Assembly: GCF_964340395.1 (NCBI RefSeq) | Contig: NC_135571.1 | Coordinates: 6,556,453-6,620,452 of the forward strand | Length of the DNA stretch: 64,000 bases | Reading direction: 5' to 3' | Origin: Glandiceps talaboti | Taxonomy: Eukaryota > Hemichordata > Enteropneusta > Spengelidae | Shown: one piece after another, positions 1-11,790 of the stretch | How positions within the stretch are numbered: the first letter of the stretch is position 1 | How the letters are laid out: each line of letters begins with the position of its first letter | Notes under the pieces: generated by a model | Databases searched by the model: none | What the model was told of the DNA's origin: nothing | Seen by the model: the letters and a program-made list of their open reading frames with translations, nothing else | Position numbers and translations under genes: made by a program

Positions 1-344
1 AGGCACTTGATTGTTTCATTAAGTCTTGTAAAAAAAAATTGGCAGTAAATTGCAGGTTTTCACTTGTACCTATTGGTGAAAATACATCTGCTATAATGAA
101 CTTAAATTATCTCAGAAATTCTGTACTTTACATTTCTTTGGTGTATTAAAAATTCTGGTCTTTACAATGAGGATATTTCTTTGTAGTTATTCGATGTTTC
201 TTAAATTACAGTATTTCTAAATTATGTGAAAAATTTATAGCAGTAAATTACAAGTTTTCAATGGCAAATAATAGGTATGTTATATTCTATGGTTTAGAGT
301 TCATATACTTGTCGCATCACATACCTTACTCATTTCCCCTAAAC

Positions 345-397
345 TACCACCAGAGGGAGGTATTTAAACTATGTGAATAACCTCTAGAGGGCGCTAT
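345..397 (+). promoter_or_regulatory. Two CTCF-like core motifs
   Basis: CCACCAGAGGGAGG at 347-360 and CTCTAGAGGGCGCTAT at 382-397. Both approximate the bilaterian CTCF core CCASYAGRKGGC. Binding is inferred. Confidence 0.3.
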
Positions 398-1122
398 ATA
401 TATGAAAGTCATAGACAGCCTGTCATGATTGCCTTTGAAGAAATCTCACTCTATGCAGTAGTGATAATTATTCACCGAAAAGATTGTGTTGCAAGAAAAC
501 TCCTGATGTAGCAAATAAACTCCACATGAAGTAAAATGATGGCTAAAATGCCTGCAGTACAGTATTAAGTGGAAGTCAATAAAATGCAGATAAAATATTG
601 CATAGCTCGTAAAAATGAAGTAATCTGATACAATGTTAGTAAACTGTTTTCATTGGTTGAGATTGCAACCAATTTTTGTTATGAAACACAAGAAAATAAC
701 ATTTGTACATGAGATTTCAGTCACTTCTTGTCCAAGAGTAGCTTCTAAACAGCACTCCTAGTGGTGAAATTATAAAAACTTTTGTTTTTCTGATAACTAA
801 AGTTAAAAAGATATTTTTTTCCTTCTCCAATTTGAGGATGTTTCAGTTAGTTTTGAATTCGAAAATTTCAACATAATTTAGGTGTTTTTTTTAAATGCCA
901 TGACTTTCTAGTGTTTTGAAATTGCTGTACTCTTCAATTTTGTTTTTAAATTCTAAGACTTCCAAAGAATGTTTTTTTCTTTAAAAAGGACTTTTATCTT
1001 TCTTCATTCACAGGATATTCAAGCTATTTCACGTCGGAAAGTTCAGGATTTTCACAAACTTTCAAAAAATGTATGATCTTGATAAATATAATATGAATTT
1101 CATCAAAACATTAATGAGTTTA

Positions 1123-1325
1123 AGTAAAAAGTAACACCGTGACAACTTGACAATGTATATAACCACATACACTGATAAATGTTATGTTGCTATGGCAACC
1201 ACACACACTACATCCACAAAATTGCACACTAAAAATGTGTAACTTAAATGAAAAGTAACACCGTGACAACTTGACAATGTCTATAACCACACACACTGAT
1301 AAATGTTGCGTTGCCATGGCAACCA
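1123..1325. repeat. Two-copy tandem repeat, each copy ending in an RFX X-box-like motif
   Basis: A segment starting AAAAGTAACACCGTGACAAC occurs at 1123 and again near 1250, about 126 bp apart. Each copy ends in a 14-bp X-box-like sequence: GTTGCTATGGCAAC (1186-1199) and the perfect palindrome GTTGCCATGGCAAC (1310-1323). Confidence 0.7.
1310..1323. promoter_or_regulatory. RFX X-box consensus
   Basis: GTTGCCATGGCAAC is the ideal palindromic X-box bound by RFX factors. It lies about 190 bp 3' of the ATG of the gene at 1401-1577, inside its first intron. Confidence 0.35.
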
Positions 1326-1400
1326 GCCACACTGCCTCAATACAATCACCCATGAGTCATACGGTCATTTTCACTGAGTCAGATACAGATTTGAAATTAC

Positions 1401-1577
1401 CTGATGCTGTCACTTGATGAGGCTGCTTCCCAACCTTATCTTCTAGGCCTTCTTGTGCAGCTGTTGCCATGGTAACATTTGAAGTTTCCAAAGGTGGGGC
1501 TAGTATAGGTATCTTCATGGTTGGCTGAGACTATCTTTGTACAGTTGTTATTTGCAGCGATGTTCAACAGCTAGGAT
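1401..1577 (-). CDS. First coding exon of a gene leaving the window on the left
   Basis: A minus-strand segment with acceptor TTATTTTCAG at 1578 and donor GTAATTT at 1400. It starts with 59 nt of 5' UTR, then an ATG at 1518 in good context (CAACCATGA), then 39 open codons beginning MKIPILAPPLETSNVTMATA and ending in phase 1. The peptide is polar and disorder-like; no domain is recognisable. No further exon could be assigned with confidence between 1 and 1400, so the next one probably lies outside. Coding status is inferred from both splice sites, the start context and the open frame. Confidence 0.55.
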
Positions 1578-1705
1578 CTGAAAATAAAGCCATAACACAA
1601 AGTCTGATAAAGTAAATGTTGCCATGGTAATGAGTTCCTTTTCAAATTTTTCTTACTGACAGTAAAGTTCATTGTGACATTCTCATCCATCAAACAGAAG
1701 AATTA

Positions 1706-1764
1706 ACACTAGAGGGCGCTATAATGCATTGCCACAACAAATATATCAACACTAGAGGGCACTG
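1706..1764 (+). promoter_or_regulatory. Pair of CTCF-like motifs
   Basis: ACACTAGAGGGCGCTAT at 1706-1722 and ACACTAGAGGGCACTG at 1749-1764, same orientation, 43 bp apart. Confidence 0.35.
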
Positions 1765-2386
1765 TAACCTATTGGCTTTAGGTGGTTACTGGCTCACTAT
1801 TAAATCTAAGGGTAGGTAGTTTATATCTACGAAGTTGAATTATGACCAGTACAGTGTGGCATTCTGATCTTACCTATAGTGTCAAACACTCCATTTGTTT
1901 GGAATTTACGTAATTGTACATTTTTCAGCCTTTTTTTCAATTTTGAACACATTAGTTTTGATTAGAGCTGTGGTTAAAATGCTCTTTGACTTGCATGACA
2001 GATCTGCAAAAGAAATTCTCTCTACCACAAGTAAAGACAAATTTTGTATAGTCTCACCAATAGGACTTTCCTAAATTTGCCATGGTGGCACTCTACTTCC
2101 TGTCTGTGTGTACCTTGGGGGTATACATGGTATAGGTTACTTGGTTAATCATAGAGCACTGCTGCTTTTGTCAATGTCTGATCAAAAACATCCCTGATTT
2201 ACACTTTTACAGAATACCAAGGGGCAAAACTCTTAAGAAACAGTACCATTGGGTGATGGAGGGCGGTATAACACTGAAATAGCACCATCATAGTCCAAAT
2301 ATGGGAATAGTACTTTCAACATAGCAATGTCATTATTGTCACAGCTGAACCCTTACCTAATGTGCTGATTGTCATGGCATAAATTG

Positions 2387-2403
2387 ACACCAGAGGGCGG
2401 TAT
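2387..2403 (+). promoter_or_regulatory. CTCF-like motif
   Basis: ACACCAGAGGGCGGTAT. It is followed by AACAGTAGCA, as at 2958-2974 (TAATAGTAGCA), so these two sites share a longer ancestor. A weaker relative, GGAGGGCGGTATAAC, lies at 2258-2272. Confidence 0.35.
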
Positions 2404-2957
2404 AACAGTAGCATCACAGACTGAACATGTGAACCGTACATACATGTTGAGTTCATGATCAAACACTTTTGCTTTTCTGTCCATGGTCCTTGATCTGTGA
2501 CAAATCTAGCTCCCATCTACTCTGAGAGTTAGTGAAGTGATGATAGATCCATTGCCATGGAGACAGGCTAGTAAACTGATCACAAACACACTTTTAACCT
2601 GAATTCACCCTCAATGAAAATACAATGTAATAATATAATTGGCTAAAATTGAAAATTGTTTCAGACACTGCTAGTGAAATGAATACAAAGCCAGTATGTA
2701 GTGAGGGAAAAACAAGCTCTTTCATCAACGTTTAACTGTAGTTTAGTGTCATTCATTTACTAAATCGAAAATTCTTCCGTTTCTTGATTTTTTAGAAATA
2801 TTTAATGTATTTAAGGGTACAAAACATATTTCATTAAAATTCAAATTGATTTTGTAGGCTGAGAACTAAAATAGTCCAAAGTTTTTTATCCAATGAACTA
2901 TTGATCTCGCCACTTACACATGTGAATCTTTTGTATGCATCATGAAAACACAACCTG

Positions 2958-2974
2958 ACACTAGGGGGCGCTAT
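2958..2974 (+). promoter_or_regulatory. CTCF-like motif
   Basis: ACACTAGGGGGCGCTAT, the best match to the CTCF core in the window. Confidence 0.4.
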
Positions 2975-3037
2975 AATAGTAGCAGGACATAATCTGAGCA
3001 GAGCATATATGAATGGTCTACAATTTGAACAACGGAA

Positions 3038-3199
3038 TGCAATACAATACAATACAACACAATACAATACAATACAATACAACACAACACAACACAACAC
3101 AACACAACACAACACAACACAACACAGCACAGCACAACACAATGCGATAAAACACAACACAACACAACACAACACAACACAACACAACACAACACAACA
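3038..3199. repeat. (ACAAC/ATACA)n pentanucleotide microsatellite
   Basis: A run of ATACA units shifts to ACAAC units, with interruptions such as ACAGC and ATGCGATAA. Long open frames here are artefacts of the repeat. Confidence 0.95.
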
Positions 3200-4068
3200 T
3201 AATATACTATATTACTCTCACAGGTAGAAAATGTCCTCCTTGTCAAGTTTCATACATAACAATATGTATATTTCATGTTACAACATCTCAAAAATTAGAT
3301 AAGTCTTTCAAAAAAGAGGCAAATTCTTTGACTGATAGATGACTTTTTTAAATCTTCAAACATGCCCCTAGTGAATATTACAAACTTTTACAACATCTCC
3401 TAATTACCTTAATGTAAAATATACTATTTGTGTTGTACAATAATAATAATAATACATTTATCATTTCATTTCATAAAAAAACAATTTCCAGAATGATCTT
3501 GTATGCCATCAGTAACGTCCACAACAGTTGCCATGGTAACATTGCTCTTGAGAACGCTATCTCTACACTAAGGAACTATAGTGTAATCTTTTAAAAATAA
3601 ATCAATTTCATATTTGTGACAGTTGCCATGACAACAACACTGATAAAGACATATCTCGGCGTCATTAGGAAAACTACATGAATTGGGTTTAAAATTATGT
3701 ACTAATTTGTCCCAACAGTGTTACCACGGAAATATGAGATTATGAATTTTAATTTTTGTAGAACTCAGTGAATTATAATCTTCAAGTCACGTTTCACCTG
3801 TTTCTAATCACCATCACCTGTTTCGAATACAATGATCATAGGTATTTCAATAAGATAATAACATCTTCTTTTTTTACTAAGATCGGCAAAAATAAACAGT
3901 CAGCTGTTTTCTAGGAGCTCCTACGACATTATCAGTTGTAATTAAGTACAAGCAGGATTTGAATCGTGACTTGTTTTGCACCGTGACTGACCATTTTCCA
4001 GAAGTTTAACTTGAACAAATTAGAGATTTGTGTGTGTTACTATATTTAGTCAAAATCACTTTGGCTCC

Positions 4069-4106
4069 CTAGAATTCATATAGAGTTCTTTCTCTCTAAG
4101 CTTGTC

Positions 4107-4143
<37 letters not shown>

Positions 4144-4765
4144 GTTTCTGGTGCATCACTTAAATACCCTTGCATTGGTCTTTTGTGTGTGTGTTTGTCC
4201 AGCCCATGCAGTCTGCAGATCTGTGGGAAAACAAAAATAACCCTCCCTACTTAAGTGAAGACAACTGCCAAGCCAATCTTGAACAAGCAAGTGACATCTA
4301 CCCCACATACACACTTGCTATAAAGTAGTAAATAAAAAGAACAGAAACTGTCATAAATAGTAGACTGAATGACGGGTTTGTTGAGAATAACAATATAAAA
4401 TCAAAATCGCGTTGTCGCACCATTTTAGACAAATATCCTGACCAGAAACAATTCTTTCTTTTTTTTTGCCTTATTATTATTTGTAATTTTATCTCTCTCT
4501 ATTTATGTATCACTGAGATATCACTGAGAGCAAATCAATAACAGCAGGTAGCAGAATTGAAAGAAAAGAGATAAAAATATGAGTTTACAAAAACTGTAAT
4601 CTAACATCCACTCATTAATCTGTCTAGACACAGCAACAGCAGTCGAACTAAAAATATGATTCTAAAAATACAAAACTCTACTTTTCCTAACAAGATTAAA
4701 TATCAACGGAAAAAATTTGTAAAATGGGACAAGCTTAGAGTGAAAGAACTCTATATGAATTCTAG
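4069..4765. mobile_element. 697-bp element with 39-bp terminal inverted repeats
   Basis: Ends 4069-4107 and 4727-4765 are inverted copies with one mismatch, starting CTAGAATTCATATAGAGTTC. No transposase frame lies inside, so it is non-autonomous. It holds a poly(A) run (about 4108-4140) and a segment at about 4183-4474 that recurs at 59742-60035 without these termini, which suggests that the inner segment is a separate repeat family or was captured. Confidence 0.7.
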
Positions 4766-4860
4766 ACGAATGCCAATGTTTATGGAGCTCTATGGAATTA
4801 TTTGACTTCTATTACATCAAAGTATAAATAACAAACTATTGCAACATATGGATACATTAC

Positions 4861-5050
4861 CAAATTTCATCGTCACAGACCACGACCGTTTTACGGTACC
4901 GTTCTTAATGAGCCGGTCTTTATTTCGAAGTGTAGTGGTAGAAATAATAACTCTGGTTTGCGAGAATGCCAAATTGGATCTGTGTCCGTGTATAGAATTT
5001 AGTAGGGTTAGATCAAAGATGTGCCGGCACGACACACAATTACGACGATT
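4861..5050 (-). promoter_or_regulatory. CpG-rich stretch, possible promoter/5' UTR exon of the left gene
   Basis: About a dozen CpG dinucleotides fall in 190 bp, against a CpG-poor background. It contains palindromic GTGCCGGCAC and a minus-strand donor (TTTG then GTAATG) at 4860. It could be a non-coding first exon spliced to the exon at 1401-1577. An open frame runs on both strands but neither resembles a known protein. Confidence 0.3.
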
Positions 5051-5155
5051 TTTTTTTGTCTAAATCATTAATGAATAATCAATGTTGCTTGAACTTTAAG
5101 TGGTAAAGTGAGACGTTTGTTAGCTTGAAGCTTTGAATTACAACTTGTAAAGTTA

Positions 5156-5466
5156 CTGAAGTAAAGAACTTTCTCTATGTGCTACACTCATTTACAACAT
5201 TCATATTACAACGAGTAACACTGAAGTAAAGTACTTTCTCTATGTGATACTCATTTATAGCATTCATATTCCAAGTAACACGGAAGTAAAGCACTTTCTC
5301 TATGTGCTACACTCGTTTGTAGCATTCATATTACAACCAGTAACACTGAAGTAAAGCACTTTCTCTATGTGCTATACACTTGTCTATAGCATTCATATTA
5401 CACTGAGTTACACTGAAGTAAAACACTTTCTCTATGTGCTACACTCATTTATAGCATTCATATCAA
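5156..5466. repeat. 62-bp minisatellite, 5 copies
   Basis: Each unit contains GAAGTAAAGCACTTTCTCTA, then TGTGCTACACTC and AGCATTCATATT. The last unit's AGCATTCATATCAAGTGTAA is inverted at 5559-5578. Confidence 0.9.
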
Positions 5467-5855
5467 GTGTAAAAGTAAACTTTCAATTGATTTATTTATT
5501 AACAAGCCTAGCATGTGGCCTTTCTAATGTGGTCAATTAGCAAATGAAACAGTATAGTGTTACACTTGATATGGATGCTATAATGATTGTGGTACATACA
5601 GAAAATGCTTTGCTTTGGTATCATGGGTTGTAATATATTGAAAGACTAACTTTTCCACAACCAACATAATAATGATAACACAGCATCTACAATAAAATGA
5701 TGAATCAGCAATTTCCCAAATAAAACAAAATCAGAAGTTCATGAATTCCATATTCTTGCTTCACAGTGGGTCAGGGCATAATGTTTAACTACGGTCAAAA
5801 ATACGGCCATATTTGCTGATGTGTGCAATTACGTGTAGGGGAACACTAATTGTGA

Positions 5856-6062
5856 ATGTTTTTAGTAACAACACACTTCACAGTCTGGGTGTCATCAATT
5901 GCAGGTGTACACTGCAGCCAGTGCCTTGAACTCATGTGTGTGTCGATCACTAAGGTGTGCAAGGATGTACCAAAGCTGTATGTAGATGTGTGTAAAGCTG
6001 TCCAGCAGGACTCTCAAAGTGGCCATATGGATGAGGATTGGGTATTTATTTTGGATTTTTAA
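5856..6062 (+). other. Unassigned open frame, possible exon fragment
   Basis: 68 codons including KVCKDVPKLYVDVCKAVQ. The composition looks more protein-like than its surroundings and CTTGCAG-type sequence precedes it (CAATTGCAG at about 5904), but the frame runs into the foldback element at 6016. No family is recognised. It may be a decayed exon or chance. Confidence 0.2.
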
Positions 6063-6347
6063 TTTATAAAACTATTTCATCATGGCTTCCTACTTGAAAA
6101 ATCAACATGAAACAACGTTGACAAAGTCTGTGTTTGTAACTCAATACATTGCAAAAAGGTAAAATGTGTAAACAGTTTGTTATTGTATGTACACAGGTAT
6201 TAATTTGTTGCAATTTATTGAGTTACAAACACAGACTTTGTCAACGTTGTTTCACATTGATTTTTCAAGTAGAAAGCCATGATAAAATAGTTTTATAAAT
6301 TAAAAATCCAAAATAAATACCAAATCCTCATCCATATGACCACTTTA
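6016..6347. mobile_element. Foldback element, 139-bp arms
   Basis: Arms 6016-6154 and 6208-6347 are near-perfect inverted copies with a spacer of about 53 bp. Outer ends read AAAGTGGCCATATGG and CCATATGACCACTTT. No coding capacity. Confidence 0.85.
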
Positions 6348-6547
6348 ATCAAAGCCTTGCATTGTAAAAATATCGCCTTAGAGGTTATGAATATTATAAA
6401 AAAATTATCAATATTTATGATTTAATATGAAATCTTGAGAATAATATATTTGAAAAGTGGAGAGAGCAAGTGATGAACTGAGCACTATGCCATAAAATAT
6501 TAACATGTAGTCTTCTTGTCAGTATGAAGAGCAGCTTAAAATTCACA

Positions 6548-6966
6548 TATAATAATAATGATAATGTTGTTTTTTATATAGCACTTTTGCACTTTGTGTT
6601 CAAAGTGCTTTACAATTACTACCCCTGGCATGAATCTATAGTGGCATAATGGTCCTTTATACTTCCTTAACTCCCATACAATCCATTGCAGCCTCTATAA
6701 GTGCATAGGATTAAAGCATTCACATTGCAAACTCTATCCTACCAGGTCCCCAATTATACAGCTGGGTTGACTGAGGTACAATCATATGGTTCAAATCTTG
6801 TCCAAGGGCTTTGGCTAATCAGAAACAAATGGCAGCGACGGGGATCGAACCCGCAACCTGTAGTTTCCAAGCCAGCCACTCTAACCATTCGCTTATCATG
6901 ACTCCACAACCTGCAACCCACAGATTCCAAGCCAGCCACTCTAACCATTCGCTTATCATGACTCCA
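6548..6966 (-). mobile_element. tRNA-derived SINE with duplicated A box
   Basis: Read on the minus strand: A box TGGTTAGAGTGG at 6887-6876, B box GGTTCGATCCC at 6851-6841 followed by CGTCGCTGCCA as in a tRNA 3' end, then a body and a LINE-like tail (CAAAGTGCAAAAGTGCTATA and an ATT-rich end at 6548). A 60-bp exact direct repeat puts a second A box at 6947-6936, upstream of the first. This is a SINE and not a functional tRNA gene: the anticodon-arm region does not pair convincingly. Confidence 0.75.
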
Positions 6967-7466
6967 ATACACATCAAGTACTTGTACATTTCAATTTCCT
7001 ACATATTCATCAACTTATACAAACATGTGAATCTAAAGAATAACATCATATTATCTTGTCATATGCAAGGTTTTGCATGCTTGAATTCGAAACTGAATCG
7101 CAATCAACAACGTTTTACAATCTATGAGTAATTGCATGGTTCTTTTATTGAATTAATTGTTCTTCTCTCTTGAAACTGCCTGTAGAATTGCGTGTATGTC
7201 TCTATCTAATTCCATAAAAAAAAGTACTAAATATACATGTACACGTAGTAATAAAATAAAATTGAAAACGTACCTCCAATCACGCTATATCGACTCAAAA
7301 TCTAATTTCTTTCGAAATGCAGAGAAAAGTACAGTATTCATATATGCGCAATATAATTAATCCGTCTTCTTTGTACAGATACCCAGATCTAAATTTCAAA
7401 TTTGATTTTGTTGAGTATTATTAAGAACCGCCCACCTATACAATTCATTACTTGCATTCATCATGT

Positions 7467-7480
7467 GTTACTATGGCAAC
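7467..7480. promoter_or_regulatory. X-box-like motif
   Basis: GTTACTATGGCAAC, one of several such 14-mers in the window. Confidence 0.25.
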
Positions 7481-7565
7481 AATTACTAATAACTCCTACA
7501 GGGAGAATACCGCCTACTCAATAACCTTAGTATCTTTCTTTGTGCTTTATTGTCTATATCTTGTC

Positions 7566-8045
7566 CTTGTAAGATTGCCATGATATCATCTTTAAGATGC
7601 TCATAACTGTCTTTAAGATGGAGAATATATTGTTCATGATTCCAAGAATCAATAGGACATTACAATATAAGTAACATTGGAACGATAAAACGTACCGTTG
7701 TCTTTAAGATTGTCATCACTGTCTTTAAGATGCTCATCACTATCTTTAAGACATTCAAAACTGTCTTTAAGATGCTCATCACTGTTTAAGATGCTCCTCA
7801 CTGTCTCAATTCAATAATTGTATCATGGCTCTAAGATGCTCATCACATTCTTTAAGAAGCTCATCAAGTGCATTCAATTTTGTCTTTAATATGCTTACCA
7901 CAGTACTTAAGATTCTAATCACAGTCATCAAATTAATAAGTTCATTGTCTTTAAGATGCTCATAACTTTCTTTAAGATGCTAATCACGATCATCAATTTA
8001 ATAATCATACCACTGACTTTAAGCTGCTCATAACTTTCTGTAAAG
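7566..8045. repeat. Degenerate 21-22-bp minisatellite
   Basis: Repeated CTTTAAGATGCTCATCACTG variants, sometimes with the longer insert ATCAATTTAATAATC. Confidence 0.85.
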
Positions 8046-8079
8046 TACAAGATTAACTTGATGTTTCTCTGAAATCACA

Positions 8080-8150
8080 AGTAATTGTAGGTGATGTAAA
8101 ATCATGAAATGACTCTCCAGAACTCATATAGTTTATGAAAATGTCTCTAA
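8080..8150. repeat. Fragment of the foldback family best seen at 36427-36790
   Basis: Shares AAATCATGAAATGACTC with the right arm near 36730. Confidence 0.5.
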
Positions 8151-8201
8151 TGATGTGATGTTCCTCGTTAGGGAAATGTACATTCATGTACTTGTCACTG
8201 T

Positions 8202-8273
8202 TATGTTCATTCATTTTTTTTCATTCATTCATTCATTCATTCATTCATTCATTCATTCATTCATTCATTCATT
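8202..8273. repeat. (ATTC)n microsatellite
   Basis: Uninterrupted ATTC units over most of the span. Confidence 0.95.
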
Positions 8274-8279
8274 TTATTG

Positions 8280-9290
8280 CCAATTGAAAGTGAGTTACAA
8301 TTACATAATGACAGGAAATAAATAAACGAATTGGCAATTTGGAATAAAAAAAAAATAGCTTTTCGCTAATCAAGTTTAGCTCCACCTCAGAGTTCATATG
8401 CATCAACAGCGATAAGGGCTACACAGAACTGGAAGAAAAATCATACTGCGAGAAAATATCAAAAATATCAAATGTGCTGTATTATTTTTTACAGTGTATT
8501 GCACATTACAGTTCACTGTTTACTAACTCTTTGATACAACTCTACACGCAAACTGTAATTTTGTATTCTACACTTCTAGATGACAATGATTGCAATTTCT
8601 TGCTACATTTACCGTAAATAAAAGAAAGCATTTATTCAAACATACTGCAACTAGACGCAGACATGCAGACGCTGATGTTTTGACATCGGCATTTGATGTC
8701 TGCATGGTGGCTCATTAGTATATTTCATTTATACAAAGTGACACAAGAAACTAAATTCATTCAATCTTGCTATCTTAAAGTGTAGCCTGTATGTAGCTTC
8801 TTCTTGGTTGGTGTGTGTGAGGTTGTATCAAACCATAGATCTTAGAGGGGAGGTGCAAAGGGGAGGTGCAAAGGGGAGGGCCCCTCAAATATCTAGAATC
8901 ATAATTATCATAATCTATGTAATTACATTTTTTTGTAACTTCAAATTTCTCCGTGGACAGATGAAAATTACATTAATTTTTGATATTAATATATTGAATT
9001 ATGTTTGATTTATTTCTTTGAAAGAAAATAACAAAGCATGTGAGAAAGATATTGAAATTAAAACTTGTAAGAAAGTGACTGATAAAATAAATAAATGATG
9101 AGGTGCAGGGAAAAATTAAATGAAATAAAAGATTTATGTTCTATTTGTTATAATTATAGTTTAACCTCTTCCTCCCATAGAGTAGAATGTTCTCCCACAA
9201 AGTATAACCCCCCCCCCCTACAGAGTGAAACCCCCACTCCATAGTAAAAACAACACTCCATACATTGTACATGATTGTATAGTAGAATAC
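8280..9290. other. Non-coding, no clear feature
   Basis: AT-rich DNA. A short GGGGAGGTGCAAA triplication at 8847-8880 is the only local structure seen. Confidence 0.5.
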
Positions 9291-9294
9291 ACAT

Positions 9295-9363
9295 ATACTC
9301 ACACACACATAAACAAACACACACACACACACACAAACAAACACACATATACATACACATATA

Positions 9364-9412
<49 letters not shown>

Positions 9413-9415
9413 CAT
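9295..9415. repeat. (CA)n microsatellite with ACAAAC and ATACAC interruptions
   Basis: Direct reading; the end part is pure CA. Confidence 0.95.
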
Positions 9416-10084
9416 AATAAAATACATTGTAGAGTAAATTAATACAGAGCTAACATAATTATACACAAACACATTTTTCATATGCCATTGTCACTTTAAT
9501 AGTGTGCACACAAATACACAAACACGGTCATATTTGCCTATACATGTCATAAAACAGATTGGTGTACATATGACCCATTATGTCACCTTTGTACCCAGTT
9601 TGAATGAAATTGAAAATTGCTTGTCAGAGAAATGACATATTATGGATGGCAGACACACTGACATCATAATGCATGGATGGAGCTCATCGTCATAGCTCCT
9701 CCTTCGGGGGCTAAAAATATAACTGACAACGTCGTCTTAGTAACTTGTTGCTAACTGATAACCTATCAAAGCCTTTAAGTGGCCGAAATGATACATCACT
9801 GTCTGAGTTTGTTATACCTAACACCTAATACATGTATGTATAGAAGGCATGGTTTCTGCTTGACTTCCTTTAAGTTTCTTAGAGGATAGCACTTTACACT
9901 GTTTGATGTCTTGCTGATAATGATAAGAGCTCTCAACAGAATAACTAAAAAATGTAGGCTACCATGACCTATTGATTATAACTGAGAATGGGTTGATTAT
10001 AAAAGTAACAAGAAAAGTTTATTATTATATAGTTCATTTCTGAGGCACATTTCACATTAAACCAACGTGCTACTGACTTGTTGA

Positions 10085-10545
10085 GTACAAATCAATTATG
10101 CAAATTTATGCACAATTCTTAGCAATGACCATAAAAAAGTTGTAAAATCATGTGATACTTACAGCAAGTTCTTGTGACTTCATAAATGAAAATTATTGAG
10201 TTATTTGTGAAAATTTGTTCAAACTTGTTTAAAACAAATCAATTATGCAAATTTATGCACAATTCTTAGTAAAGATGATAAAAACATGACATTGTTCTAA
10301 AATCATGTGACACAGCAATTTCTTGTGACCTCAAACATGAAAATTGCCAATGGTTAGCTGAGTTAATTTTTCCATACTTATGCAAATTTATGAACAATTC
10401 TTATCAATGACCATGGGAGTTGTAAAATCATGTGATATTTACAGAGCACGTTTTTGTGACCTTATACATGAAAACAGGCAATGGTTTGCTGAGCTAATTC
10501 GTTCACACTTGGTATTGAGTACAAACCAATTATACAATTTCTTAG
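10085..10545. repeat. Tandem repeat of about 140 bp, 3 diverged copies
   Basis: Copies start near 10087, 10225 and 10370 with ATGCAAATTTATGCACAATT, then AAAATCATGTGA and TTCTTGTGAC blocks. Confidence 0.8.
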
Positions 10546-11229
10546 TACCTAAATCTTTAAAATAACCAGAAATGCAAGGCTGTTCATCGACTGAAAGAAA
10601 ATTGTCACAGCTCCATAATGATCCTGGGTTTCAAGGGACATCATTAACAGGCGAAAAATTGACACTGTCAGTTTACCTGACATGAAAAACAACATATGTC
10701 CAATTATTTCTTCTAAGTTAGTCCACATGACATTGAGTGATAGTAGGGGTCATTGAAATGTCAATGGCCTATCAGAAAAATAACAAATTTTAATGAAATT
10801 AATTCAATTTCCACACGATTTTGACATAGAAGGATTATGAGGTAAAAGATGTATCTGAAACGATAACAACTGTTGGAGCTGATTGACAGGTGTCAATCAA
10901 AATAAATCCTTTGGGGTTAGTATTTTTTAGGTTAATTTGCTTTCAATAGTTGTGATAATCCCTTTTTAACTTTTTTTTTCAAACTTAAATGATAAATTTG
11001 CAGAAAGTGTTATAATTAAATGTATTGGGGATTATCTGAGATATGCCACTTACGTGTAGGCTTCCAAAGGAGATTTGAGATGACCCACAGAATTAATTGG
11101 AAACAAGAACTCTGCACTAATAGTTTAGGTAATATGGATTTTAAAGTGCTTCGTTTACGGCACACATGGTGTTGTAAAATATGGTGTGGAAACTATCAAT
11201 TATTGCTTTAAGTGAACACATTATCTTGT
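10546..11229. other. Non-coding, no clear feature
   Basis: AT-rich. The open frame at 11020-11211 has no recognisable family and no splice context. Confidence 0.45.
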
Positions 11230-11790
11230 TACCAAAATCACAAATATTGATGACAGCAAACATGTTGCAAAGCCTTAGGTAATACTGATGACAGAGAACA
11301 CATTATCTGATGATGATACCCTAACACTGATGACAGAGAACACATTATCTGATGACGAAAAAATTCTAATACTGAGAACATATGTTATTTGAGATGACCA
11401 AAGGTAATTTTTTGCTGAGTAAATACATGTACTGTGACGGAGAATACGTTGATTCTTCAAAGCAGTAACTAAAACTGATGACAGAGAACACATTATCTGA
11501 TGACAAAATGCCCTAATATTGATGATAGACAGAGAACACATGCATTTAGCTGAGTTGACGAAAAAGCTAGAAAACCCATTGGAACTCCAAAACCCTAGGT
11601 AAAACTAGCTGATGACAGAGAACACATTATCTGATGACAAAATACCCTTCTACTGATGACAGACAGAGAACACATGCATTTAGCTGAGGTAACAAAAAAG
11701 CTGGAGAACCCATTGAAATCCCAAAACTCTACATAAAACTAGCTGATGACAGAGTACACATTATCTGATGACAGAGTACACATTATCTGA
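11230..11790. repeat. Cluster of 28-bp repeat units
   Basis: GATGACAGAGAACACATTAT followed by CTGATGAC occurs about seven times, spaced 20-140 bp, with shared longer blocks (GAACACATGCATTTAGCTGA). Confidence 0.85.

Larger units (their letters stand above)
1578..3037. other. Non-coding upstream flank of the left gene
   Basis: Apart from the CTCF-like motifs and a GTTGCCATGGTAAT at 1618-1631, this is AT-rich unique-looking DNA with no exon-like segment. Confidence 0.5.

Noticed and set aside
6841-6900. Functional tRNA gene
   Set aside because: A and B boxes are present but arms do not fold well and a LINE-type tail follows; it is a SINE.
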